A DNA stretch of 64,000 bases from JACQQW01 sp964520655 (GTDB taxonomy: Bacteria > Omnitrophota > Gorgyraeia > Zapsychrales > Fredricksoniimonadaceae). Positions within the stretch are counted from its first letter, which is position 1. Every line of letters begins with the position of its first letter. The notes below the pieces were generated by a model. That model was not told the origin of the DNA, did no database searches, and saw only the letters and a program-made list of their open reading frames with translations. Location of the stretch: NCBI GenBank assembly GCA_964520655.1, contig CAZFNI010000010.1, positions 1 through 64,000 on the forward strand. The letters are read 5' to 3'. Positions 1-12,300 of this stretch are shown piece by piece. The position numbers and the translations under genes were made by a program.

Positions 1-279
1 ATGTAACAGGCTGGAAATAAACAGCATTTAATTTCCAGTCTGGAAATTAAATTGCCTTTTTGATTGAATTATGCTTCCTTTTCTAGTAGTCCTGCTGTCC
101 TACAGATTGATCCAGGTTTGGGGGTAAAAGGGGGTGGTATAAAGCGCTAAACTATGGTAAAATTATATAAAAGATTAATTTTATACGCATAAAAATATCA
201 TTTTGTAAAGAATTAAAAAAATATATTTTAAAAGGGTTGTAAGTCGTTGCGGTATATCATATTAAATCCGTAATATAAT
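1..279. other. AT-rich upstream region without a gene
   Basis: I see no credible coding sequence in these 279 bases. The region is very AT-rich and holds a near-perfect palindrome at 27-51, a related direct copy of its right arm (CTGGAAATAAA) at 11-21, and several TATA-like runs. It is the regulatory region in front of the giant gene, and may also include the tail of whatever lies upstream. Confidence 0.6.
27..51. repeat. 25-bp inverted repeat, possible operator or terminator
   Basis: An 11-base arm TTTAATTTCCA (27-37) and its exact complement TGGAAATTAAA (41-51) flank a three-base centre. A third half-site (CTGGAAATAAA) lies at 11-21. The dyad could be a repressor site or an AT-rich terminator for an upstream gene, since TTGCCTTTT follows. 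The sequence does not decide between them. Confidence 0.5.
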
Positions 280-308
280 TTGCCAAAAACTGGCAATATG
301 CATATAAT
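280..308 (+). promoter_or_regulatory. Promoter of the giant gene (TTGCCA-N17-TATAAT)
   Basis: TTGCCA at 280-285 (five of six consensus bases) is followed after exactly 17 bases by a perfect TATAAT at 303-308. Transcription would start near 315. The -35 box is also the left arm of a dyad, TTGCCA-AAAAC-TGGCAA (280-296), that could be an operator. The same TTGCCA -35 box occurs in front of the bL27 gene and, on the minus strand, the S74 gene pair. If real, translation cannot begin at the in-frame TTG at 280 or ATG at 298. Confidence 0.6.
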
Positions 309-324
309 ATGTTATATTTCAATT

Positions 325-3300
325 ATGTTCCACGACGGGGAAAACACAAACAAGGATCAAGTCAACTCTTTTTCCGAAAATATAAACCCCATTTCGGATT
401 CTCCTTCTTTTGCCTCGCAGCCAACACCCAAAAGCCGCTTTAGTCTCTGGACCCGTTCTGTTGCGCTGTTTGTCTTAACAGTCTTTATTCCCGACCAGGT
501 CAGCTGGGCGTTTAATTATAATCCGAGTGTCCTCTGGGGCGAAAAAGCCGGGCTGGTGCGTTATGCCCAGCAAGATACGGGGCCTGCTGTTCCTGCGGCT
601 GCCCAGGTCAGCGGTTCTGTCCGTTATTTACTAAATCAATTATCTAATAACAAAGAATCCCTTAATGTTTTAATTAATCTAGATGCCTCAAAGAAAAACG
701 CCCTAAAGTTACAGACCCGCACCGGTTTTGACCAGGCCAAGATCCAAAGCATCATCAAATGGATCAATGCCCCGGGCATACACCCGATCAACTGTGCCTC
801 TTACAGTTTAAAAGACATTGCCGACAGCAAGCATTTAAACCGCACCGTTGAAGAGATCGCGGTCCTCAATATCGCGACCGACTTGATGAGCGACATCATT
901 AAAGTCGGTGAGCCGCAATTAAAAACAACATTGTACGCGATCAACAAAGTCGGCCAGGCTTTGGGGATTGACTATGTCAGCATCAAGACAGCCCGCGAAG
1001 ACGTCTTAAAACTGCAGACGCCTTTTATTGCCCACTTAAAAGGCGAGCATTTTATCACCATCACCAAGGTGACGGATCAGGATGTGCATGTCAATGATCT
1101 GGGACGTCTGCAGGTGGTCAATCGTGCAGACCTGCAGGATAAGCTAGACGGAATTGCCTATGCCCCGGATCCCTCCAAATCAGAGTCTACTAAGACAATA
1201 GAGTTTGAGTATGTGCCCAAAACCCTTCAGGCGTTTGCCTGGGGCGATAAGTGGGTGGATAAAAGCAAGAATTTGCCGGGGCTTGTCAGTGATAAATCTG
1301 TTTACATGAATTTGGCGATCACGGTGGCGGCGACCCTTTTGCTTCCAGGTTCTAATGGACTCACGGGAGCTGGTGCGGTGGCGATGGCTTTGGCCACTTC
1401 CAGCCTTGCTTCCACGGTGGCCACAATATGCGTGCAAAAAGGGGCGTGCAGCGCTTCAGGAGCGTTTATTTTATCCGCCGCGATCAGCATGGGGGTTGGG
1501 AGCATTGATTGGGGCAGTGGTGGTTCTGCCGCAGGATCGGCCGCGTCTTCTTCAACCACTTCGGCATCCAATCTATCATTCTTAGACACGCTGAAAGAAT
1601 TTTTCGACAAGCTTTGGAGCGGGATAAAAGAAGTGTTTGGAGGCGAGCCTCCTGTTACTGGGAGCGCGCCGCCAGCAACAACACCAGTTGATCCAAGCGT
1701 TACATCGCCTCCTCCCACAGGCAATACAGGCTCAACGCCTTCGCCAGATGTTCGGCCAGAGGGAACCCCTCCAACAGGTGCTGCGCAGACCGCTAAACCG
1801 TCAGCCCCAACCAGGGTGGTCAGGCCGTGGTATCAAGCTTTTGCTATTGGGTTTGTTGGCGGCGCTGTTACGGGATGGGTGAAGTATAAAGTCCTTTCAT
1901 ATATCAACAATAAAATGTGCGGCGAAAAAGGCTGCACCGGCACACGAGAGATTATCAAGGACGCGTTGGGCATTATCGCATCTTCCCTGGCTTCTGCTGC
2001 TGTTCTTCGCGCAGGTTCATCATTGGTCGATCAGGCCACGAACAATGAATATAAGATCAGCGAATTCTTTGGATACGCCAAATCTGAAGAGGCCCAAAAT
2101 GAGGCCATGGGTAAATACACTGTTGAAAAAGATGGGAAAATAACAAGGACGGGCGTCTATGGAGCTATTCGCGAGATGTCTTTTGAACAGGTGAGGGATG
2201 AATTAATTGCAAAATTAAAAAGTGATGATCCTGGTTTTGTTTTGAAAGGTTGGAAAATAGATGATGAGGGGAATCTTCTTGCTGAAGCTGTTGGTGGAGA
2301 AAGCAAGAAGTGGTCCAAGAAAGATTTTGAAGCGTTGGTTGATTCTCGGGAAGAGTATAACCTCAACAATTACATAAAGCTGGATGATCAAGGCAATGTT
2401 TTTCTGACCCAGGCTAATTTAAGAGGGATCTATGCCCGCGGCTATACCCAGGCTTTTGGTAAGTTACAAGTTAATGAAAAGGGCAAGATAGAGCTTCTTA
2501 TTAAGGATTCACGTCCTGAAACCCTTGGGGAAGCATTGGTTGCTGCCCTTAAGGGAGAAGTCCCCAGCATGGCTGGACAGTTGGCGTTAATGGCAACGCG
2601 GATTTTCTTATTAAAAGCATTTAAAACTAAATCCGACAATACATCGGCTCAAGCATTAAGCCAACTCATGAGTTTTGCGGCCAGCGCATCAGCAGATCAA
2701 TGGATGGCCACGGGCAGCACAGGAGATCTATTTAGGGGAGAGGACAAGGCTTTTCTATCCAGTACAGTTGGCAAGGCTATGCAATTCGCGCTTTATCAAG
2801 CTATTTTTGGCGCGCTGTTCAATTCTTTGGAAAGATCTGTTATTGGGAAAGATGACGGGACTCATTCTTATGAGTATCGTGATAAGAGAGCGCAATTTAG
2901 AACGACGATGTTCATGCTTTCTTCTGTATTGGCTGGATCGTTAAACTATGCATTAAACAGCCCTGACACGGACACAAAGGTTGGTTTTGGGAAATCTTTG
3001 TACAATGAATTGGTTGGCGGCAAAGGCGTTAAAGGGTTAGCGGCACCCGGGCTTGATTCTTTCTTTGGGGTCTCCTTAAGCAATCAATATCAGCAGGACG
3101 GTAACTGGGGATCTGGTAAAAACTTTTTAGCTTATCAAGATACAATGGCCGGTTTATCCGGATTTACCGCGGAGTGGGCGGTCCAAGCTGAGAACTTGGA
3201 GAGACAATATAAAGCTCAAGCGGCTGCGGAAGGAAAAGAGTATAATCGCGACCAATTCCTGTTGGCTTTGTGGGGCAATAAAATGTTGACCCCCGGCTTG

Positions 3301-6300
3301 ATGAGCGTGGAGTATATATCTGCCACTTTTGCCGGACCTATCTATGACAATTTAAAAGATATCTTCATCAACATTCCGTGGTCAGCGATTATTTCAGCGC
3401 CTAAGAGCAAGGCTGATTTGGAGGTATCAAAACTACAAATGGCGAGAGTCGAAAATCGAAACACTACGAAGATAGCCTCGTCTTTAAATGAAACAGTTCC
3501 TGATGGGGTTGCGGTTGATGCCTTGACTGAAGCCTCTGCACCAAATCCCAACAATGAAGGTGAAGACATAACAACAAAATTAGTTGTGGCAAAAAAAGCC
3601 TCCGCGACCGCATGGAATAACTGGTGGAAAGACGTCCAGACCATGAGCAATTGGGGGTTGACGTTTAGAGGGTATACCTTCTTCTATACAGCCAATGATG
3701 ATAAGAAGGATAAGGATGCTGCATCCAAAGCGACCCCACTCTTGGCCATCAACTTGATATCTCAGGGTGACTGCAAAGACGGCAAGTGTACGGTGGCCGG
3801 GTTTAATGAAAAAGATTACTTCACCATGTCTGCTGTTCAAAATAAAAGCGGGGATTTTGTTTTTTCTAATTTCTTCGCGGATATTTCCCGCAATAGCCAA
3901 AAGGCCTTAGGGTTAAAATATTTGACGGATTCCGGTTGGAGAACCGTTGCCATGGATGAGGTTAAGGATGGAAAGTCAAGTTTCATGGCAGAGGGCAATG
4001 TTCAGCTTACAGGTGCTAACGGCAAGGGATTTCGGTTAACAGGCAGTTCTATCGGCGAAGGCTTCCAAGATATCCTGGGCCCGGCACAAGTGACGATCAT
4101 TGACCGCCAGGGCGATGGCACAGGTGATCTAACCACCAACACATACTCTGATAACCGCCTTGTATTAAACAGCGCTTCAGACAGCCTCAACATATATAGA
4201 AAGGACGGAGGTGTTTACAGCGGCCAATGGGACCAGAATGATCCCAAGAAAAAACGCCAGGGCGCGACACAGGATATCGCTTTTGATGGGAATAGGGTTT
4301 CCTTAATACAGCGAGATCTGAATGAGGCCAACGGGCAGATGATGAGGGGATGGGTTGCTACTGTTGGCTTGAATGGCGAGACATCGCCAAGCGATTTGGC
4401 CAGGTTCGGATTTCTTAAAACAGGCGGCATTGTTAAAGATATTAGGGATAGTTTGAAAGAGTTGCAGGGGAAGCTGGGAGAAAAAGCTACACTTGAACAG
4501 ATCACGACAAAATTGTTAGAGGCTGGTTACAGCGCGGAAAGTGTGAAATTTATTACATCCATAGGATCTGCGGGAGCTGCTATTCAAACAATTGATTTTG
4601 GGGCTGGAGAGGATGAAAAGAACCCTAATTATTTCTCCATTAAAGGGGCTGTTTCCAAAGGAAACTTGATTAGCACACTTATGTTTAGCCCATCAATGGG
4701 GAAGAAAGATGATCTCAGTGTAGTGCGTTTAAGTGGTCAGGATGTCGGGATTCTTGATTTGGTGACACCTAATTTATCCCAGGCGCATTATGCAACTGTC
4801 GTAGGCGCGAATTTATTGGGTAATGCCGTACAAGGCGGTAGCGTTCTCGATGCGGCAGCGTTGACGTATTCGGATGGAAAAACGATCTTTAAACCGACCC
4901 TTGCGGCTAATATTCAACCCAGCGGCATTTCAGCAGAACAGGCGAAGTTATTTGAGGCTAATGGTTTATTGCCCAATGGAGAAGAGGTTGGCGGAAAGCC
5001 AGCCAAGACTCAGAGAGTTTCTTCCGAACAAGCCAGATTTTATGAAGCTAATGGACTGTCAGAAGATGGCTCAGATATTGCGCTAGATTTCTATGGACCG
5101 GGAAGCAATGCGACTCGCCGTTTATTGAAGGGCAAGGACGATGGATTCATGCAATTTACCCGCGGTGAGGCGAAGACTGACGGGAAAGGGAATTGGAGTT
5201 TTGTGTTAGCAGGGGGCACGGGATCCTACATTAATAACAGGGACGGAATCCCAGAAATGTTTGAGGCGGAAAAAGGAAAGAAATTTGCGGTTGGCGGGAA
5301 AGAATATGATCAAGGGGTGATTGTCAATGATGCCGGTGTGTTTACGAATTGGGGCGTGTTTAGATATCTGGATCAGGCAGGCAGACACGATGCATACACA
5401 GCGCTTAATAAGGCCTATAGTTCCAATGGAGCTATGGCGGAAGCTATGAATATGTATGCGGTGGTCGGCAAAGACGGCAGCGTCAAACATTACGGCCTCA
5501 ATGGAACAGATATTGTAAATCCTAAGATTCTTGAACAAACGCCTAATCTACAGGATGGCACGTTAACAACGATCATTGAACGGCCGGTACCACAGTTTAT
5601 TTTCCAACAAGGATTCCTGAAAGAATCTAAACTCTATGATTCAATGAATAGTTATGACGCATTTGGAACGCCGATAACGAAAGTGCAAGAAACGAAAATA
5701 GAATCTATTGTCAAAGAAGACCTTGTATTAAGGGCGCATGGTTTGCCTGGAACAATGTTGACAGCAGATCAAGGCGGCGAATTAGGGGCATTTGATGTTG
5801 TATCTGGTAAAGTTCAAGACTTAAGGGGCGATGTGTTCTTGGATGGCGTATGGACAAAAATGCTTACCCCTAGAGAGGTTGTTGATCAAGACGGCAATCG
5901 AGTGAATAGTGATGATTCAACGGTGGTGCTTCGTAACGGGGTCAAAACCCTGGCGTCTAGCTGGACGGTTAAAGACATCACCATCGATCCGTATTACTTG
6001 AAGGTGGCCCAGGATAAAAAGGGCGGCGAAAAAGGTGCAAAGACAGGAAAGCCCAACGAAGAAGCTAATACGCTGGTTCGTTTGGATGGAAGTATTGGCG
6101 CCGCGGATGGTTACACCGCTGTTCAAGTAAACGGGGTTAATGACGAGTATCGGTATACTCCGTATAGAGATAAAATTACAGGGAAGATCGGGTATGGTCT
6201 TTCTGGTACGGGTCTTACGGATGGTTATCTCGGATTTAACGATGATTGGTCTAAGGGTGCACAAAGCTTAAGTCAAGATACACATTATATTCGTATTCTT

Positions 6301-9300
6301 TCGACAGAGGATATGACTAGGGCGGATGGTTCAAAGCTTTATACAGAAAAGACCCGGCCTAGTATTGGAATTGATATTGTCGAAGGGCAATGGTTCATTG
6401 ATGATGGCACATTAACGGGGGTTTCCAGGGATATTAACCAGAGGACGGCTAAGGGCAGCGTAGTCGGCAATACGTTTGTATTGGCAAGATATTTAAATAA
6501 CACCCCAACGCTTGTTCTGAACAAAAAGTTTGATGTCACTGAGAACAGAAAAGGGGAAGAATTTAATATCGTAAAAAGTAAATTTGGGGTTACGGCAAAA
6601 GGTGATGCGGCAAGCTATATGTTTTTGTTAGCCAACGGCGATGTTTACGTTCCAGCGTGGATGAAGAAGGTTGGTGTTCAAGGAACTGAGCAACAGATCA
6701 ATTCTAAAACAGGAGCAACGCCGGGAGTTGTTTCTTTGAACGGATTTATAAGAAATAGATCCGGATTGTTATCTGAAAGCTGGGTATTAGGGACGGGCGG
6801 GTATGTCGGGGATAGCGTTATGAATAAAAATGCCCCAACTGAAGATGGAAAAGAAGGCAAGAAGGAAAAAGGACGAGGGACAGGACATATTACGTTTAAT
6901 GAGGACAAGGTTGGGAATGAATATGCATCGAATAATGCCAATATGGTAGAAATGAGCGCATATGGCAATAAGACATTATATAGCGCAGGAGCAGCACAGT
7001 TAGGGAATTTTAGAAATTTTAAGACAGCAAAAACATTTAGAGCATTAGATGCCCAAACAGCAAAAATGCAGGGAGATGAAGGGTCTGCGGCATTTGTTGT
7101 TGAGGTGGTAAGAAAGTCTGATTCGACCAACAGCCGTCTGCCATTTAAGATCGGTTCGGGTGCCCTTACTTTTGATCCCAGTCAAGTGGATGTCTTTACC
7201 GTTAGCTCTGCAACAAATGAAGCAGCGCCGCTTAATACAAAACGTTCGACGGTTGTTGAAAATAATGCCGGTGAAACGGGCAAGTTAAGCATTTCTTCAG
7301 ATATGGATATTGCCAGAAGAAAGGGTGAGGCTGATGCTTTAGTCGGGCTTGTCACTATGCCGACGTACTCTGACGTTTCTGGTAATGTTCGCGGAGGAGA
7401 ACAGCTTTTGGTTGGTACGGGCAGCGTCTCAGCGCGTGTTAATGAACTTATTCTTAATGGCAATGTCAAGATTGCACGAGATGATAATAAGAATTGGGTG
7501 GCGGGAACAACGATAGAACCGATCAAGATCACGTCTAATGGATTCAGCGCTCTTTTAGATACTTATCTTGGTGTTTATCCTTCCCGAGAAGATGCTTTTA
7601 ATATTTTAAGCGGAAAAGTGAGAACTGGGTGGGATGCCGATCACCCGTTGGATGCCACTGTTCTTAAAGTTGTGTTTGGTGAGAAAACAGATGAAGCATT
7701 AATGAGGAATGGGGATACTCGCGGTATTTCCTGGGGATTCTTATTTTCAGGGAATATGCTGCAAGCGACGAATTTAAGCACCACCCCCCTTGAAAAGCCA
7801 TCTTCAAAAACGGTTGGTCCTGAACAGAGGGCACAGGAATTTGTTCGCAGGAATCTAAGTGAAGATGATTTCTATGCAAAAGCAAAAGCGTTAGGAATCG
7901 ATTCTTCCAAAATACGGAACATTGTCTTTAATCCAGAGAAAAATGGCCGCGTTGAGGCGGTGGTTGAATTTACCGATTATCGATCCGTAACAGGCATAAG
8001 ATTTAGAAATATTTCTTTGGATACCGTACAGGGAGCAACACCGTACTCAGTTGCAACCGCTAAAGCGGTAATGTACACCCCAGATTACGTTCAATTGTCT
8101 GCAGATGGAACGACAAACGATGGGAAGCCAAGAGGGATGTTCCTAGCCTTTAATCAACAGACTGGAACTTTGACAGCCAATTCGGCTACAAAGATCGAAT
8201 CTAATGGAGCGCTTTACGCATTGTCTCTTGATGCAGATAAAAAGGGAGATAAGCAGGATGCATATTTTAGAATATCAGAAAAGGATGGCAGCATTTCTTT
8301 TAAACCAGAAGTGCTCACAACGTCAAATGCTGATGGAGAACTGGTTCCTTCTATTAATAATGACGGAGCCTTAGGCAGCCCAATTCGGGCAATTGAAAAA
8401 ATTCGCGCGGGTGAGGATCAGCAAACAGGAAATTATAAATTTGCGATCATTGCAAAAGACGATGTCTTTATCAGCGACTATATAGCAAAAAATAATGCCG
8501 CTGCTCAAGTAAATTATTCAGAGTATGCGGGAATATCTCCTGAAGATGCTGCGGCGATGGATTTTGCTGCAACGCAGAGAATGAGTCACGAACAGTATTT
8601 AAGGAATGCCAATCAAGCATATGATCTGGTCTCGGGTAAAGCCATCCAGAACAAGCTAACGATAAAAACAGGAACCGATGAATATTGGACCTTTGAACCA
8701 AGCGATGTTTATCAAGAAAAAACACGCTGGTATCAATCAATAACACACGGCATCAAAGGAGAGGGCAGGCAAACAGAATTTAAAGACAGACTAAGGACTT
8801 CGTTTAATTTTTCAGATGATCAGGCGGATAAGTTAGATGCCAGCAACATGTCTATTTTAGGAATGGCCAATACAGCTTTAATGGCCGCCGGTGGTATTGG
8901 TTTTCTAACAAAAGGCGTTGCGGCAGCTGAAGGGGCCTCAGCGTTGACGCGAACAGCTGCTGTAATGACAAATGGATTTTTAGATGTCGGCAGAGCAGTG
9001 GTTGTTCAAAACGGTGTTGGTTTTGGATTGTCAGCAGGGGTGACTTGGCTGACAACCGATGGAACAACCGATCGCAGGGCACAAGAAATTTTTGCTTCAG
9101 GCGTTTCCGGTGCGAAAGACACAGGTTTAATTGTCGGAGGATTGGGGCTCGCGGCTAAAGCAGTCGCGCCTTTAGATAATCTAATTGCGACAAGGATACT
9201 AACACAAGACTCCAAGATCACGAATTTTATAACCAGTTCATACATGCCCCTTGTTACCACCACTATTGGTGGCGGGACAATCAATGCTTTGCGAGGGGCT

Positions 9301-12300
9301 ACAGAAAATTATTTGAACGGGAAGGATTTCAGCGCTTCTCAAGTAGCTTCTGATTTTGGAACAGGCGCGGGGTATGGATTTGGCTTCGCTCTTCTAAAAA
9401 CGAAAACAGGGGCGTTTGGAAATAAGATTAGTAATAGCCCTTGGTTGAATGGTATTGGATACTCAGGTATATCCGTTTTAGGAGCGATGACAAGTGCTGG
9501 CGCTGACTATAGTTTCAAGAATTTGCCATTTGATGCAACTTTTGGTTTGTTGGCAGGGAGATATTTGGTTGCCGGCGCTCCAAAATGGCTTGGTGCAGGT
9601 GCTTTTCCGAGAACAGCCGCACAAGTAGAAAGAATAACAGCAACCGTTGAACCAGTTATGGCAAGAACGGCAACGGAATTAACGTTTACAGATAAGATCA
9701 TTAAGGCAACAAATGCTAAACCTGTTGCGGTTGGAGTTGTTTCTGGAGCAGCATTAGGCGCAGCAACCGGTTTAAGATCTGACGGGGATTTGTCAACGAT
9801 TGGTAGTTATGCATTAGGCGGTGCTCTGCTAGGCGGGGTCGTTGGTTCTGGGTTGCCAAAGTTTGCCTTCACTCGTCCCGACATCACAACAGCAGCAGCA
9901 ACTAAAGCAAATGCCGTTCTTTCTTTGGGGGGGGCGACAGGCATCGCCGCGCGTCTCACAACCGGGACCATTCTGGGCGGGTTAAGCGGATTTGCTTTAT
10001 CTTACGCTGATTCTAATTTGCAGAATGCGGATTTTTCAAAGAGATTGAACCATGTGGCCTATGGAGCATTGGCTGGACTTTCTTTGAGCGGTCTAGGCAT
10101 GATGCGCAGCAACATGCAAAGTTGGGCACAAACAGGAAAAGTTGGCGGTCAGGTAACAGGGGGATCAATGCTGGAGAAGATCGCAGCTAATCCGATGATC
10201 TTGCCGAGACTTTCTGTTGTTGGCGCGGCCGATTTTGGTGCGATGATGCCGGCATGGAGCATGGTCGACGTTCCAATCCGGGCGTTGGTTCAAGGCGGGG
10301 GGATACAGAAGGCCTACACAGATCATTTTGCGAAAGACCCCAAGACAGGTGGAGTCATTAAATCTGAAGATTTATTGGGTAAGAAATTTTTATCGGATAT
10401 TGCGGGCGGCGTAGAGATGGGCAAGACATTAAATATGTGGATGCCGATCGCCCAGATGCCGCTTAGTGCTGTGGCCCCCAAAGCATTTACTGCGAAGATG
10501 GAAGGAGAGTGGTATAGCAGTTTATCTAATATAGGAAGAACCCTTGCTACGGGGGAACGACTGGTCCTTGAAACAATTGCGATCAAGGGCCACTCAATGC
10601 CGATCACAATTTTGCAGTTAGATGTCACCGAGAACCTGGCGCATAAGTTTCTAAATAATCAAGATGGATTGCAATTGCGTTTGAATAATGAGGGACGGGA
10701 GTTGGCGAGGATTAGTGGGTATACAAATGAATTTGATATCGCGCTTGAAGCCCAGAAATACCAGGAACAAAAGACACAAGAATTGTCACAAAACATTGCT
10801 TTTTACAGCTTGATGTTGAAACCCTCTGGCGCAACCGAAGCGCAAACAGCAATGTCCGAAGCCAGACGGCTTCGTGAACAGGGTAATTATCAGGGTGCAC
10901 AAAAGGCCATCGACCTGGCCATGGCGATCGCTCCCAAGGGGACAGCAGAGGCGGAGTATTTAAATTATGCTAATACTCTGGATTTGACAAGAAACAGTAA
11001 GGACGATGCCGCAGTCCAGCAAGCCCGACAACAGGCTTATTCTTTAGTGGTACAAAAAGTCAATACGATTGTTGATCAAGGCGGCAGCGTTGAAACGCTT
11101 TTTGGTGCAGGGAAGGCGGATGCGCTGACATTGGCTGCCCAGACGGAGGGATTGCGCGCTGAAAGTCTTTGGATGAGCGGTAATAAGGAAGAGGCTCTCA
11201 AAGCTGAGAAGTCACAGGATGTTTTGATCGATCGTGCGCAGGATGCTTTCGGCAAATTTAGTGTGATGCACGCCGAACTTGGTAAAGTCAAAGACATGCT
11301 TCCGGCGGCGCGTATTGTCAACGAGATCCAGTCCCTTGTCAATAAGAACGAATTGACACTGGCTGTGGCCAAAGCCCAGGAATTTTCTAACCGTCCCGAC
11401 CTACTTCCAGAACAATTTGTTGCAGGGAAATTATTGCTTTCCGATGTAAGCCTTGCGTTAAGCAGAGACATGGGGAATAAGTCTAAGAATTCTGGATTGG
11501 AGATGGATGGGCCTGTTTATGAGCAAAAGGCAGTTAAATTGCAGCAGGATGCCGCAGCTGCGCTTCAAGAGGCGTATGGATTTTTAAAGACAGGAAATGA
11601 CGCCGGAAAATTACCCAGCGTTTTTCAGAGAGCCCAGATCCTTAATCGTATGGCAGGCATTGAAATGATGAAAGATGGCTCGGATTTAGAAAACGGCTTG
11701 GCATTTTTAGACAGCAGGATACAGGCTGATCCTAAAGAATCTTCTTTATATCTGGCCAAGATCCAAATGTTAAGCGGCAAGGCTTCGAGAGGCGGCGAAA
11801 GTAATTTGAACCGGATCAATGCGGTTGTGGAATTAGCCAGAACCAATGGCGTAGGCCATATTGATGCGATGCAAAAGATCGCTGACCTTGTTCACGTGGA
11901 CAATAAGATGGCAAGGATTTCAGAGATCTATGATAGAGAAGGTAAGCGTGATAGCGACGATTTGGTTGAAGTTATTAAGGCGGCTGATGAAGGGTTGAAA
12001 AAAGCACCAGATGAGCCGATGTTATACATAGCTCGCGCCGAGGCGCGTTTCGCTTTGGAAGGAGAAACTTCCCAAGTATCGACGGATTTGGTAAGAGCTG
12101 CACAATTGGTTAAGGTATCTGGGCGCATAGAGGCGGAAATTGAATTGGCTACTTTGCAGGGCAAGATCGCTCTTTATAAAGCGGCAGAACGTCCTGCGCA
12201 AGAGCAGCAGAAGCTGTATCAAAGAGCATTAAGAGAATTCGATAGGTCCGTTGAATTGTCTGGGGAGAATGTTTCGGCCGAACAGTTGTATAATCAGGCG

